From Bacteroidota bacterium (lineage in GTDB: Bacteria > Bacteroidota > Bacteroidia > Chitinophagales > Chitinophagaceae), in assembly GCA_016712665.1 (NCBI GenBank), contig JADJQP010000004.1:248001-312000 (forward strand): a stretch of DNA of 64,000 nt. Direction: 5' to 3'. Shown here in pieces: positions 46,565 to 55,478 of this stretch. The notes under the pieces are model-generated. The model was not told where the DNA came from. It saw nothing but the letters and a program-made list of their open reading frames with translations, and searched no databases. Numbering within the stretch: the first letter of the stretch is position 1; each line of letters begins with the position of its first letter. The position numbers and the translations under genes are program-made.

Positions 46565-49165
46565 CTATTCCCCTTTTACAAATCGCAGTACTTTGCTTTC
46601 TTTTCCATTATTGACAATCATGGTATAATTACCTGTGGCCCAATTGGCAGTTGGAATACGAATAATTTTTGTTTCCTTATTAATATTGAATGCATTTTCA
46701 TAAACCGTTTTGCCATAGATATCAATCACCTTCAGTTGATAGTTTTCCTGATGGTTTGATTTGATCATAACGTTGGTTTCGTTGCCTGCAGGATTTGGAT
46801 AGATTAGGACATCCTTGATATCGCATGGCAATTTCATCGTTTTTGTTTCAGAGTATGCGGTTTGATTGTCTTTAGAAACTACCTGAATTCGATATTGATA
46901 ACTCTTTGCATTGGCGCTCTGATCTAAAAACGAATAGTCGGTTTTGGTACTGCTGTTACCCAATGCCTCTACCCTTCCAATCTGTTGAAAAACCATCCCA
47001 TCTTCGCTTCGTTCTATATTAAAATAATCTACATCCTTTTCGCTATAGCTACTCCAATAAACCTTTACATTACAATTTTCATCAACAAGGTTTATAGGAG
47101 AAATACTTAGCGGCAATGGAAAATTGTAATTCTGCATGGTCTCAATCTTTACATCATCGATATAGAATCCATCTTTAACCAAGCCACCATCTGAAATAAA
47201 ATCGAAACGAAGCAATATGTTTTGGCCCAGAAAGGCATCTAAATTAGCCTCATCGTATTGCCATACTGCTTGTGCACCGTCATAAGCCGGTTGATTTAAT
47301 ATCGAATTTACTTTTGATTTCATGGCATACCGGGTGCAAATGGAACTATAAGAAGCCCCATTATTATTGGAAACCTTTACCTGCAAATAATCAAGATTGC
47401 ATTCGCTGCTCCATTTAATTCTGAACTTCAATTCAGCACGAATGGCTGCGGTCAAATTAATGGGTAAGGTGGTTCTAATTGTTGAATTGACATTATTTGA
47501 ATAATTGCCGGCAGGGCTCTCAGAAATAGACCCGGTGGGACTTGTAAAAAATTGAGTATTGTTTCCCCAGCTACCTGTACCGGTCCAGCCGCTCATGGAA
47601 TTGCAATTGCTCGAAAATTCGGTTTGTGTAACCACTGCGTAATATTTGGTAACGGTATCATCGTAATTTACAAAGCCATTATTAACACGTAACAAATATC
47701 GAATTTGATCGCCATGTAAGGTCATTGGATTGACGCTTATTGATATTGAATCGGTTAAGGTGGTCATAAACGCGGGGCTATTGTACACCTTGGGAGCACC
47801 CACTGTAATATTATTGGTGATGGGTATAATGCTTACGGTAAATGTGGCGTTGGTGGTCATCCCTCTATTGAAAAGCATATACTTTGCCGATGAACTAGTG
47901 GGTGTAAGAAATCGGCTGCCGATATCATCGCAATCGGCATACGCTAAGGCGCTACGCATTAAGTTCATATTGGTATGCATGCTTAAATTGCAGTAGGGCA
48001 AAATATTGGCTTGAGATGGCCAAAAACCGGTACCCCCATCTCCCGCCTCGGGAGTAAACGAAAATATTTTATTTTTTGTTCCTGTTTCTCCATGCATCCA
48101 GTCGTCTGCATCGCCGTTGGTAGTATATCCCACCGTTTCGGTACCGGTGCCATACACAAAGCGGTTATAATTACTCATAGATTTGGCAATTTGATGGTAA
48201 TGCATTGAATCTGGAGTATTGGAGTCGGTATACCCCCAAGGATATACTAGTAAATTTCCATAGGTATGATTATTGAGGGAGATCCGAAACTGATGATGTT
48301 CGCACAAATATTTTACGGCTCTGGTTTCAGGTTCCGAAAAACCGGCCGTGCCACGATACGTATCTGAAGAAGGGGTCGGCGAAGAACCTACATTATTGTA
48401 ACCCCAAAAATATCCATAATTTCGATTCAAATCCACTCCATAGGTGCCTCCGGCATTCGGTCGTCTATTTTTGCGCCACATGCCACCACCACCGGGATTG
48501 GTGGTTTGGTTATAGACATATCCGTCAGGGTTTACAATAGGAATAAAATAGATTTCTGAATGATCGACAAAATATTTAACCTCTGCATTTGTATTATAAT
48601 TTTCGCATAAATAATACATAAAAAAGATCATTTGCGTGATGCTCATTGGTTCCCGTGCATGATGCAATGCATCCATCAGAATTTCTGGTTCGTTTTCGTC
48701 TACATTGGGATTGTCTGAAATCTTCATCCAGTAAATGGGTCTGCCTTCTATGGAGGTAAAGGTATCAATTTGCGCCTTCGCTTTTACGATGCTTGGAAAT
48801 TTGGAAGCAAGTGAATCCAAATGATTCAAAATTTGTTGGTAGGTATAATAACTTCCCATACTTCCATAGTTGAAATTGGCAGGGGTGGTATAGGTAAAGT
48901 TCGGTGTACAGTTGGTAACCCTGGTGTGTTTTTCGGGTACCGGGCTTTTTTGACTTTCTTTAATAAAATGAAGCGTCACGTCATCAATAAGCACTTCATA
49001 CCGAATTCCATTCTTTTTTAAAATGTCTAATTCAGTGGCAGACAATTCAGTGGTAAAGCTTTGCCCCTTTACATACTCACCATGATCGACGGCCACTTCA
49101 AGAGAGGCAATTTCGGTCAAGAGTTTTCGCAATGTATTTTGACAAGAATTTTCAATATGAATCAA
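46565..49165 (-). CDS. M14 zinc carboxypeptidase with T9SS sorting domain, N-terminus missing
   Basis: 866 residues as read. After a propeptide-like part (VDHGEYVKG, YEVLIDDVTLHF), the M14 domain (about 105-420) has the zinc motif ALHHAREPMS, WRKNRRPN, GVDLNRNYGYFWG, SLNNHTYGN as third ligand and FTPEAGDGG with the catalytic Glu. A MAM/jelly-roll-like segment (about 530-690) and a type A sorting domain (VLIYPNPAGN to YTMIVNNGKESKVLRFVKG) follow. The first residues already resemble the mature enzyme: no signal peptide exists, the only start is TTG 49165 and a stop lies two codons upstream. T9SS cargo needs a Sec signal, so the 5' end is probably lost to deletion or misassembly at the tRNA-His gene. 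Confidence 0.85.
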   Translation of the reverse strand: MIHIENSCQNTLRKLLTEIASLEVAVDHGEYVKGQSFTTELSATELDILKKNGIRYEVLIDDVTLHFIKESQKSPVPEKHTRVTNCTPNFTYTTPANFNYGSMGSYYTYQQILNHLDSLASKFPSIVKAKAQIDTFTSIEGRPIYWMKISDNPNVDENEPEILMDALHHAREPMSITQMIFFMYYLCENYNTNAEVKYFVDHSEIYFIPIVNPDGYVYNQTTNPGGGGMWRKNRRPNAGGTYGVDLNRNYGYFWGYNNVGSSPTPSSDTYRGTAGFSEPETRAVKYLCEHHQFRISLNNHTYGNLLVYPWGYTDSNTPDSMHYHQIAKSMSNYNRFVYGTGTETVGYTTNGDADDWMHGETGTKNKIFSFTPEAGDGGTGFWPSQANILPYCNLSMHTNMNLMRSALAYADCDDIGSRFLTPTSSSAKYMLFNRGMTTNATFTVSIIPITNNITVGAPKVYNSPAFMTTLTDSISISVNPMTLHGDQIRYLLRVNNGFVNYDDTVTKYYAVVTQTEFSSNCNSMSGWTGTGSWGNNTQFFTSPTGSISESPAGNYSNNVNSTIRTTLPINLTAAIRAELKFRIKWSSECNLDYLQVKVSNNNGASYSSICTRYAMKSKVNSILNQPAYDGAQAVWQYDEANLDAFLGQNILLRFDFISDGGLVKDGFYIDDVKIETMQNYNFPLPLSISPINLVDENCNVKVYWSSYSEKDVDYFNIERSEDGMVFQQIGRVEALGNSSTKTDYSFLDQSANAKSYQYRIQVVSKDNQTAYSETKTMKLPCDIKDVLIYPNPAGNETNVMIKSNHQENYQLKVIDIYGKTVYENAFNINKETKIIRIPTANWATGNYTMIVNNGKESKVLRFVKGE

Positions 49166-49199
49166 AAATCAAACCATAATTGATAAAATGCCTAAACTA

Positions 49200-49234
49200 T
49201 TTTTTGCAATCCTTTATTTATTACCCTATATTTG
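49200..49234 (+). promoter_or_regulatory. Promoter of tRNA-His, near-perfect Bacteroidota consensus
   Basis: TTTTTTG at 49200-49206 and TATATTTG at 49227-49234 are 20 bases apart, matching TTTG-N19/20-TAnnTTTG. The tRNA begins 14 bases after the -7 box. Confidence 0.85.
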
Positions 49235-49247
49235 CAGTCCTTAAAAT

Positions 49248-49323
49248 GGACCGCGTAGCTCAGTTGGTTAGAGCATCAGATTGTGGTTCTGAGGGTCGTG
49301 GGTTCGAGACCCATCGTGGTCCC
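49248..49323 (+). tRNA. tRNA-His (GTG)
   Basis: A full cloverleaf can be drawn. Acceptor GGACCGC (49248-49254) pairs with GTGGTCC (49316-49322) with one G-U, and discriminator C73 is at 49323. The anticodon arm TCAGA-TTGTGGT-TCTGA gives anticodon GTG, and the T arm is GTGGG-TTCGAGA-CCCAT. CCA is not encoded. The base before G1 is T, so the G-1 typical of tRNA-His is not encoded. It has its own promoter and terminator. Confidence 0.96.
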
Positions 49324-49339
49324 AGCTTTAAATAAAATT

Positions 49340-49364
49340 GCCTTTCGAAAGAGAGGCTTTTTTT
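49340..49364 (+). terminator. Intrinsic terminator of tRNA-His
   Basis: A seven-pair stem, 49340-49346 with 49351-49357, closes a GAAA tetraloop and is followed by seven T (49358-49364). It overlaps the stop codon of the convergent rhomboid gene and may serve both directions. Confidence 0.88.
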
Positions 49365-50024
49365 ATGAGGCCATTTCCATTCTTTTGGCTTTTTCTCGAA
49401 ATAAAAATCCGCAAAATACCCCAAACACAAATCCTCCAATATGGGCCCAATACGCAACACCTGCAGTTTCGGTACCAATGGCGCCAAAACCTGCTGTGAA
49501 CTGCTGCAAAATCCAAAATCCCAAAAAGTAAATGGCAGATATATTAAAAGTGGTAAAGAAAATAAGAAAAAATATGCGGATTTTGGAGTGGGAAACATCA
49601 CCAAATAGGCACCAAGACAAGCTGCAATGGCGCCGGAAGCTCCTACGCAGGGTATCTGACTACTCGAATTTAGCACGGCATGTGTTAGTGAGGCAATAAT
49701 GCCACCAGCGATATAAAAGAGAATAAATTTAAAGGACCCAATCGTCGCCTCAATATTATCGGCAAATACCCACATAAACAACATATTCCCGATGAGATGC
49801 ATCCAGCCACCATGTAAAAACATGCAGGTAATTAAAGTATATAAATCTTGGCCATACACAATTTCAGCGGGAATGCTACCATACCCATATACAAAAGCAG
49901 CTTGTTGATTCCCCTTTAATGAAAATTGAAAAACAAAAACTGCGACATTTATTAGGATAAATAAATAGGTAATATAGGGTTTGGATCCGTGTTTGATATT
50001 AACATCTCCGATAGGAAAAAACAT
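49363..50024 (-). CDS. Rhomboid family intramembrane serine protease, one frameshift
   Basis: About 221 residues. The rhomboid motifs are FLHGGWMHLIGNMLFMWVF in helix 2, the catalytic Ser in GASGAIAACLGAYLV and the catalytic His in WAHIGGFVFGVFCGFLF. The frame is lost at GGG 49590-49592 after LVMFP; with one more C on the coding strand it continues HSKIRIFFLIFF, carries the catalytic His and ends EKAKRMEMAS. Without the correction the frame would run antisense through tRNA-His, which is not credible. It cleaves transmembrane substrates; the targets are unknown. Confidence 0.9.
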
Positions 50025-50055
50025 ATTCTTCTACATTTATGGAGTGAAAATAACT

Positions 50056-50628
50056 TTATTTATTCATATACAAAATCACACTATCCATATAAATATCTTT
50101 GTAATACACTTTCTGCAAAATTTTCTCTCTGTTGTAAACCATCACCTGTGGAATGCCATTATACTCAAACAAATCTTTTAATACATCTGAATGGTCTGCC
50201 GAAACAATAAGGTTCTGAATCCCATCCAAATTTACTTTGGCTAAATCGAGAAAATTTTTCAACTCTCCCCATAAATTATTGCCGGTTACAAATACGATAG
50301 TAGCATCCGCAAATCGAGGTAAATTTTTATAAAAATCTTGAAGGGTTTTCATGCAATGGTCACAACCCGGATTAAAAAGCGCCATAATTAAGGGCTTATT
50401 AGGTGCTGCACTTGTATCAAAAAACAATTGCTCTTTAGAGCTCAGTACATTAAATTTGGGTAGCCTTGCGCCCTCTAGAGTTAGTGGCTTCTGGGCATTT
50501 TTTTTTGCCTCCTGCTCTTGAATTTTGGCAATGGCTACCTGCTCCTCCAAACTTAGTCTTTTTTTCTTTTTTTGAGAAAAAGATACAAGCGAAATGCAGG
50601 AAAGTAAACACAAGAATAGAAGCTTCAT
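50056..50628 (-). CDS. Secreted thioredoxin-like protein
   Basis: 190 residues from the internal ATG at 50628 (MKLLFLCLLSCISLVSFSQ, a signal peptide), chosen because the longer frame would overlap aroC. A basic KKKKR and helical segment precede a thioredoxin-like domain: FNPGCDHCMKTLQDFYKNL with an active-site CDHC, and NGIPQVMVYNREK with the cis-Pro. It is probably a periplasmic redox or TlpA/DsbE-like protein. It begins right after the aroC stop (about one base), so the two are likely cotranscribed without a clear functional link. Confidence 0.87.
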   Translation of the reverse strand: MKLLFLCLLSCISLVSFSQKKKKRLSLEEQVAIAKIQEQEAKKNAQKPLTLEGARLPKFNVLSSKEQLFFDTSAAPNKPLIMALFNPGCDHCMKTLQDFYKNLPRFADATIVFVTGNNLWGELKNFLDLAKVNLDGIQNLIVSADHSDVLKDLFEYNGIPQVMVYNREKILQKVYYKDIYMDSVILYMNK

Positions 50629-50629
50629 T

Positions 50630-51709
50630 TTAAATTTTTGAGAGTTTGTTTTGTAAAAATAAATCGACCAAAACGATTTGGGTATAGGCTTCCACAATAG
50701 GTATGGCTCGTGGCACGGCACATACATCATGTCTACCTTTAATAGAAATATTGGTTTCTGCAAGATTCATATCCAGGGTTTTCTGTTCTTGTTGAATACT
50801 GGATATGGGCTTAAACCAAACCTTAAACCGAATATCCATTCCCGTGCTAATACCACCTAAAATACCTCCATGATGATTGGTTTCTGTTGCAATGTTTTCA
50901 TCCAAAGAGATAAAAGCATCATTGTGTTCACTTCCCCTCATCGCAGCACTTTGAAAACCTTCACCATATTCGAATGCTTTCACTGTATTAATACTCATCA
51001 TTGCATGCGCAAGAGCGGCCTGTAATTTTCCAAAAACGGGTTCGCCGATACCGGGTGGTACATTTCGTATCACAGTGGTAATGACTCCGCCTATAGTATC
51101 GCCTTGCTCGCGAACTTGTTCAATCAATGTAAGCATGGCTTGACTGGCACCTTCGTCGGGGCATTTCACTTCAGAAATATCAATATTCTCTTGTTTGATC
51201 TCCTTGCTCCTTTTTTCGTCTAAAGCAATTTCTCCAATCTGTGATATATAGGTCAAAGATTCATAGTTGAAATACTGAAGCAATAGCTGTCGTGCAATTT
51301 CGCCGGCAGCCACCAAAGGTGCCGTAATACGAATAGAGCTTCTGCCACCACCTCTATAATCGCGGTGTGTATATTTTTGAAAATAGGAAGCATCGGCATG
51401 ACCGGGTCTGAAAACATCTTTGAGTGTCTCATAATCCGCTGACTTGGCATCTTCATTCTTTATTAGAATACAGATAGGACTTCCTAGTGTTTTTCCTTCA
51501 AAAATTCCGGAGATGATTTCTACTGTATCGGACTCCTTGCGGGCAGATGAAAAATTATTCTGCGCCGTTTTCCGTTTGTCCACTGCATTTTGAATAAGGG
51601 AAAAATCAATGGATAGGCCTGCAGGACAACCTTCAAGTACACAACCAACATGACTTCCATGCGATTCGCCAAAGGATATTACTTTGAATAAGGTGCCGAG
51701 TGAATTCAT
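50630..51709 (-). CDS. aroC: Chorismate synthase
   Basis: 359 residues, the family size. It makes chorismate from 5-enolpyruvylshikimate-3-phosphate using reduced FMN. Signatures: SFGESHGSHVGCVLEGCPAG near the start, HRDYRGGGRSSIRITA in the middle and GGILGGISTGMDIRFKVWFKP in the C-terminal third. No other shikimate genes are adjacent. The gene is divergent from hutI, 61 bases away. Confidence 0.96.
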   Translation of the reverse strand: MNSLGTLFKVISFGESHGSHVGCVLEGCPAGLSIDFSLIQNAVDKRKTAQNNFSSARKESDTVEIISGIFEGKTLGSPICILIKNEDAKSADYETLKDVFRPGHADASYFQKYTHRDYRGGGRSSIRITAPLVAAGEIARQLLLQYFNYESLTYISQIGEIALDEKRSKEIKQENIDISEVKCPDEGASQAMLTLIEQVREQGDTIGGVITTVIRNVPPGIGEPVFGKLQAALAHAMMSINTVKAFEYGEGFQSAAMRGSEHNDAFISLDENIATETNHHGGILGGISTGMDIRFKVWFKPISSIQQEQKTLDMNLAETNISIKGRHDVCAVPRAIPIVEAYTQIVLVDLFLQNKLSKI

Positions 51710-51734
51710 TTAATTTTTGTTTGCACAAAGTCTG

Positions 51735-51766
51735 TTGAGAATAATATCATATTGATTTTATCTTTG
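51735..51766 (+). promoter_or_regulatory. Putative promoter of hutI, leaderless arrangement
   Basis: TATCTTTG at 51759-51766 matches the -7 consensus; a partial -33 box, TTG at 51735-51737, lies 21 bases upstream. The ATG follows the -7 box by only four bases, so transcription would start at or near the start codon. Confidence 0.5.
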
Positions 51767-51770
51767 CCTT

Positions 51771-53000
51771 ATGCTGACTTTATATTCAAATATCAAACAA
51801 TTAGTTCAAATAGAAAACAATAGTGAACAAAAAAATAGTGTTAAAGGTAAGGAAATGGATATTTTGCCTTGCATGGATAATGCTTGGCTGCTAATTGAAA
51901 ACGATCGAATTAAAGATTTTGGCAGCATGCATTCATTTCCTGTTGGTTTATCTTTTGATCAGGAAATAAATTGTACCGGAAAATATATTTTACCTACCTG
52001 GTGCGATTCGCATACGCATTTGGTTTTTTCACATGCGCGTGAGCATGAGTTTGTAGATCGCATTCATGGAATGTCGTATGAAGAAATCGCCAAACGTGGT
52101 GGTGGTATATTGAACTCTGCCAAGCGAATGCAGGAAATCAGTGAATCGGAATTATTTGACATATCTTTGCAAAGGCTGCATCAGGTGATGGACATGGGCA
52201 CAGGCGCTATTGAAATCAAAAGTGGTTATGGACTTTCTACCGAGGGTGAATTGAAAATGCTTCGCGTGATTAGAAAATTAAAAGACCAAAATTTGATTGA
52301 TATCAAAGCCAGTTTTTTAGCGGCGCATGCTTTTCCGCTTGAATATAAAGAAAATCATGAAGGATACATAAAACTCATCATCGAGGAAATGTTGCCTAAG
52401 GTGGTTGATGAAGGCTTGGCAGATTATATGGATGTCTTTTGTGAAAAAGGATTTTTTAATGTGGATGAAACCGACCGATTACTGAGTGCAGCAGCTAAGT
52501 ATGGTTTGAAACCTAAGATTCATGCCAATCAATTGTATAACAGCGGCGGTGTGCAAATAGGCGTAAAGCATCATGCCATCAGTGTGGACCATCTTGAAAC
52601 TATGGATGATGAAGAAGTTGCTTGTTTACAAAACTCAAATACAATGGCAACCCTGCTACCCGGTGCGGCATTCTTTTTGGCCATACATTATCAACCGGCT
52701 CGTAAACTCATAGATGCCGGATTGCCCGTGGCACTTGCTACCGATTTCAACCCCGGCAGTTGCCCCAGTGGCAATATGAATTTTATCCTTTCTCTTGCTT
52801 GTACGCAAATGCGTATGACACCTGAGGAGGCTGTGAATGCCTGTACCCTCAATGGCGCAGCAGCGATGGAATTGCAACATCAATTAGGTACTATTGCAAG
52901 AGGCAAAAAAGCACGGTTTATCATTACCAAACCCATGAGCAGTTTGGCCTATTTGCCTTATGCTTTTGGGGAGCGGGTGATTGAAAGGGTGGTGATTTAG
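51771..53000 (+). CDS. hutI: Imidazolonepropionase
   Basis: HutI opens the imidazolone ring in histidine degradation. 409 residues of the amidohydrolase fold. Metal and substrate residues are visible in CDSHTHLVFSHAREHEFVDR, GAIEIKSGYGLSTEGELKML, AAHAFPLEY, HANQLYNSGG with the metal His, and ATDFNPGSCPSGNM with the catalytic Asp. The other hut genes (H, U, G) are not in the window. A box close to the ATG suggests a leaderless transcript. Confidence 0.95.
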   Translation: MLTLYSNIKQLVQIENNSEQKNSVKGKEMDILPCMDNAWLLIENDRIKDFGSMHSFPVGLSFDQEINCTGKYILPTWCDSHTHLVFSHAREHEFVDRIHGMSYEEIAKRGGGILNSAKRMQEISESELFDISLQRLHQVMDMGTGAIEIKSGYGLSTEGELKMLRVIRKLKDQNLIDIKASFLAAHAFPLEYKENHEGYIKLIIEEMLPKVVDEGLADYMDVFCEKGFFNVDETDRLLSAAAKYGLKPKIHANQLYNSGGVQIGVKHHAISVDHLETMDDEEVACLQNSNTMATLLPGAAFFLAIHYQPARKLIDAGLPVALATDFNPGSCPSGNMNFILSLACTQMRMTPEEAVNACTLNGAAAMELQHQLGTIARGKKARFIITKPMSSLAYLPYAFGERVIERVVI

Positions 53001-53370
53001 ATTGTCGCCTTGCAAAAGGTTGATTTATTATTGCTGATACTTTTATAATGACTATCCTATTTTTCGTTTTGTACAAGGTCTTGAATCCTAAACTTTTATA
53101 CAATACCGATTCTGCTTTCACTATAGACCCATCCTCAATACACTCAACTGTACTATTTTCAAGCTATATCGGCAATAGCATTGTAAAATTATTCATTCGT
53201 TTGGATTCATTTATAATTCCAATTGGTATAAGAAAAGACAGGTTTGGCGCTAACTGCATCAAATAATCATTCGTGGCTATTATGTAATTATTTAAAAATT
53301 CTTGCTACGCGTCCTATGTCTTCATGTTATCTTTGCGGTTCCAAAAAAAGCAATACGCACATCCAAAAAA
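53001..53370. other. 370-base region without a supported gene
   Basis: A 72-codon frame at 53048-53266 starts with a hydrophobic stretch but has no family resemblance, and its codon pattern is not convincing. A TATCTTTG -7 box at 53328-53335 lies 36 bases before the DUF2490 gene, probably its promoter. Nothing else is seen. Confidence 0.5.
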
Positions 53371-54024
53371 ATGAAACCGTTTCTCCTTGCACTTCTACTA
53401 TTGCCACTAACTATTTGGGCGCAACCAAGCAATCTTGGCAACTGGTTCATTTATTTCGGAGATAAAAAAATAAATAAAAAATGGAATTGGCATCACGAGG
53501 TGCAGTACAGAGATTACCAACTATTGGGGGATATAGAGCAATTGCTTTTAAGAACCGGCTTTGGGTATAACCTAACAGAAAATAATAATAATATCCTTGC
53601 GGGTTTTGCCTTTGTATATAGTGACCCATATACTGCAGGAACCGATAAAAAAACAAGCTTTAATGAATATCGCATCTTTCAGCAATTGATTACAAGACAG
53701 ACATTTGGTAGATTGTCCCTGCAACACCGTTACCGATTTGAGCAACGATTTTTTATTAATGATTTTAGATTGCGCTTGCGATATTTTTTGTCAATGAATT
53801 ATGTATTTCATAAAAATCCCAATGCAGTCAAAGCTTTTTATGTATCTGCTTATAATGAAATATTTTTAAATCTGAAAATAAACTTCTTCGACAGGAATCG
53901 GCTATACGGCGGTTTTGGATATAAATTCTCAAAAAATATACGAACAGAAATTAACGTGATGAATCAGTTTACCAATACCCTTTCGAGAAATCAACTAAAT
54001 CTGATTACTTTTTTAAAAATTTAA
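53371..54024 (+). CDS. DUF2490 family outer-membrane protein
   Basis: 217 residues from the ATG at 53371 (MKPFLLALLLLPLTIWAQ, a signal peptide). The mature part is a beta-barrel of the DUF2490 type: GNWFIYFGDKKINKKWNWHHEVQYR, LQHRYRFEQRF, and a C-terminal strand NQLNLITFLKI. These proteins are found in many Gram-negatives and have no assigned function. It has its own promoter. Confidence 0.85.
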   Translation: MKPFLLALLLLPLTIWAQPSNLGNWFIYFGDKKINKKWNWHHEVQYRDYQLLGDIEQLLLRTGFGYNLTENNNNILAGFAFVYSDPYTAGTDKKTSFNEYRIFQQLITRQTFGRLSLQHRYRFEQRFFINDFRLRLRYFLSMNYVFHKNPNAVKAFYVSAYNEIFLNLKINFFDRNRLYGGFGYKFSKNIRTEINVMNQFTNTLSRNQLNLITFLKI

Positions 54025-54071
54025 AAAGAGAATTATTTACGCAACCGTTGCTTGGTGAGCAGGGATTCTTC

Positions 54072-55478
54072 CTACCTAATTGCGATGACACCCGTACTCC
54101 ACTGCAATGCATAAATCGTTCTAATATATTTTGTTTTAAGTTCAACCAATTTCAGAAAAGCCTCCAATGCCTTGGTTTCACGGCTATTCACCAAGAATAA
54201 TGAACTTTCGCCATTCATCAATTTGGTTTCTTCGGCTGTCACAAGTCGCTTATAATTATCGTAATTATTGCTTTGCAAGGCTATCTGCTTTCGATAGTTG
54301 AGCAACTCATTATAGTAGCTTTTCACTTTAACTTCTATAAGCTGAAATTTTTGACCACGTGTGATTTTTGTTTGCGCAATCTTTAACCTCGCTTGACGGT
54401 ACATTCCTCGTCCCTGTGAAAATCGCATAGGAACTTCAAGTTTTACACCATACTGATAGTTATTGTCGAGCACGGCTGCAGCATTATTAAATACATAGTA
54501 TCCTTTATTCAGTAAATTATATTGCACATCAAGTTTGGGAAGTAATTCCTGAAATTTTAAACGTTTATCAATATCTAAAATATCGAGTTTCTGATCATAC
54601 AATTTTAATTCGGGATGTGAATTGGCTGCCAGATTCAGAAGATCCTGTAAATTGATTTGATCGTTTCTAATGAGTGCTTCTTGCTCCCAACCATCCTTTG
54701 GTATTATGTTCATAGGTAGGGTATAGGGCTCGTCCGATGATTTCCATAGAAATGTACTGAGTGCAAGTCCCGCATTTACAAATTGGAGTTGAGCCTCATT
54801 TTGTTGGAACTGAAAACTTTGGACCTGCGCAAATGCCTCTAAAGTATCTATTGCAGGGCGTTCACCATTTATAAAAGCTTTCTTCACTAAATCCAATCTG
54901 GCATTGGTGACCTCCGCGTTTCTCGATACGATCAAAAAATTCTGATAAGCGTATACCCATTGCCAGTATGCATTCATAGCATCCATCAGGATATTGTTTA
55001 CGATGAGCTGCTGTTCAATCACCGCCATATCTTTGTATAATTTTGCCTGTTGCAAATAAGCTCTTCGTTTATCAATTACAAGATTTTTCAGTAGAGAGGC
55101 ACTCACACCAGCATAACTGGTTTGGCCTATGGTTTCCCCCGGCTCAAATCGGTTACCTGACAAGTTTTCGATACCTGCAAAAAATTCGATGCCATACCAT
55201 GTTGGAATTGAAACATTCGGATTCAAATAATTGTAATAGTTTTCTCCGGCAAACGTTTTATTTGAAATATAGTTACTAAGCACCGGGTCAAAGGCTGCTC
55301 GGGCCACCGTAATTTCAGCAGAAGAACGTTCCACATCAAGATTCGCCAGTTTTACCACTGGATGAAATTCCTGTACAATTTTCAACACTTGCTCGGCATG
55401 CAACGTCTTTAGTGAATCTTGCGCATTCACAACGCTCTGCATCAGCAGAAAACAAAAAATCATTTTATACCAGCTCAT
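54072..55478 (-). CDS. TolC family outer-membrane efflux protein
   Basis: 468 residues. A signal peptide ending VVNAQ is followed by the long helical repeats of outer-membrane efflux proteins, for example SLKTLHAEQVLKIVQEFHPVVKLANLDVE, the barrel strands near FAGIENLSGNRFEPGE and the late QGRGMYRQARLKIAQTKITRGQKFQ. It forms the outer-membrane channel of a tripartite export system with the HlyD-type adaptor (14-base overlap) and the ABC transporter next to it. It is the last gene of the operon. Confidence 0.92.
   Translation of the reverse strand: MSWYKMIFCFLLMQSVVNAQDSLKTLHAEQVLKIVQEFHPVVKLANLDVERSSAEITVARAAFDPVLSNYISNKTFAGENYYNYLNPNVSIPTWYGIEFFAGIENLSGNRFEPGETIGQTSYAGVSASLLKNLVIDKRRAYLQQAKLYKDMAVIEQQLIVNNILMDAMNAYWQWVYAYQNFLIVSRNAEVTNARLDLVKKAFINGERPAIDTLEAFAQVQSFQFQQNEAQLQFVNAGLALSTFLWKSSDEPYTLPMNIIPKDGWEQEALIRNDQINLQDLLNLAANSHPELKLYDQKLDILDIDKRLKFQELLPKLDVQYNLLNKGYYVFNNAAAVLDNNYQYGVKLEVPMRFSQGRGMYRQARLKIAQTKITRGQKFQLIEVKVKSYYNELLNYRKQIALQSNNYDNYKRLVTAEETKLMNGESSLFLVNSRETKALEAFLKLVELKTKYIRTIYALQWSTGVIAIR

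Noticed and set aside
49189..49245. Short plus-strand peptide between the M14 gene and tRNA-His
   Set aside because: It begins with ATG and is hydrophobic, but it coincides with the -33 and -7 boxes of the tRNA promoter and has no ribosome binding site or homologue I recognise.
49260..50024. A 254-codon frame running from rhomboid through the antisense of tRNA-His
   Set aside because: The part after LVMFP loses all rhomboid features, including the catalytic His, while another frame restores them. Coding through the tRNA is an artefact of a one-base shift.
53048..53266. A 72-codon frame between hutI and the DUF2490 gene
   Set aside because: No recognisable domain, no start signal, and unlike its neighbours in composition. 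Left as intergenic.
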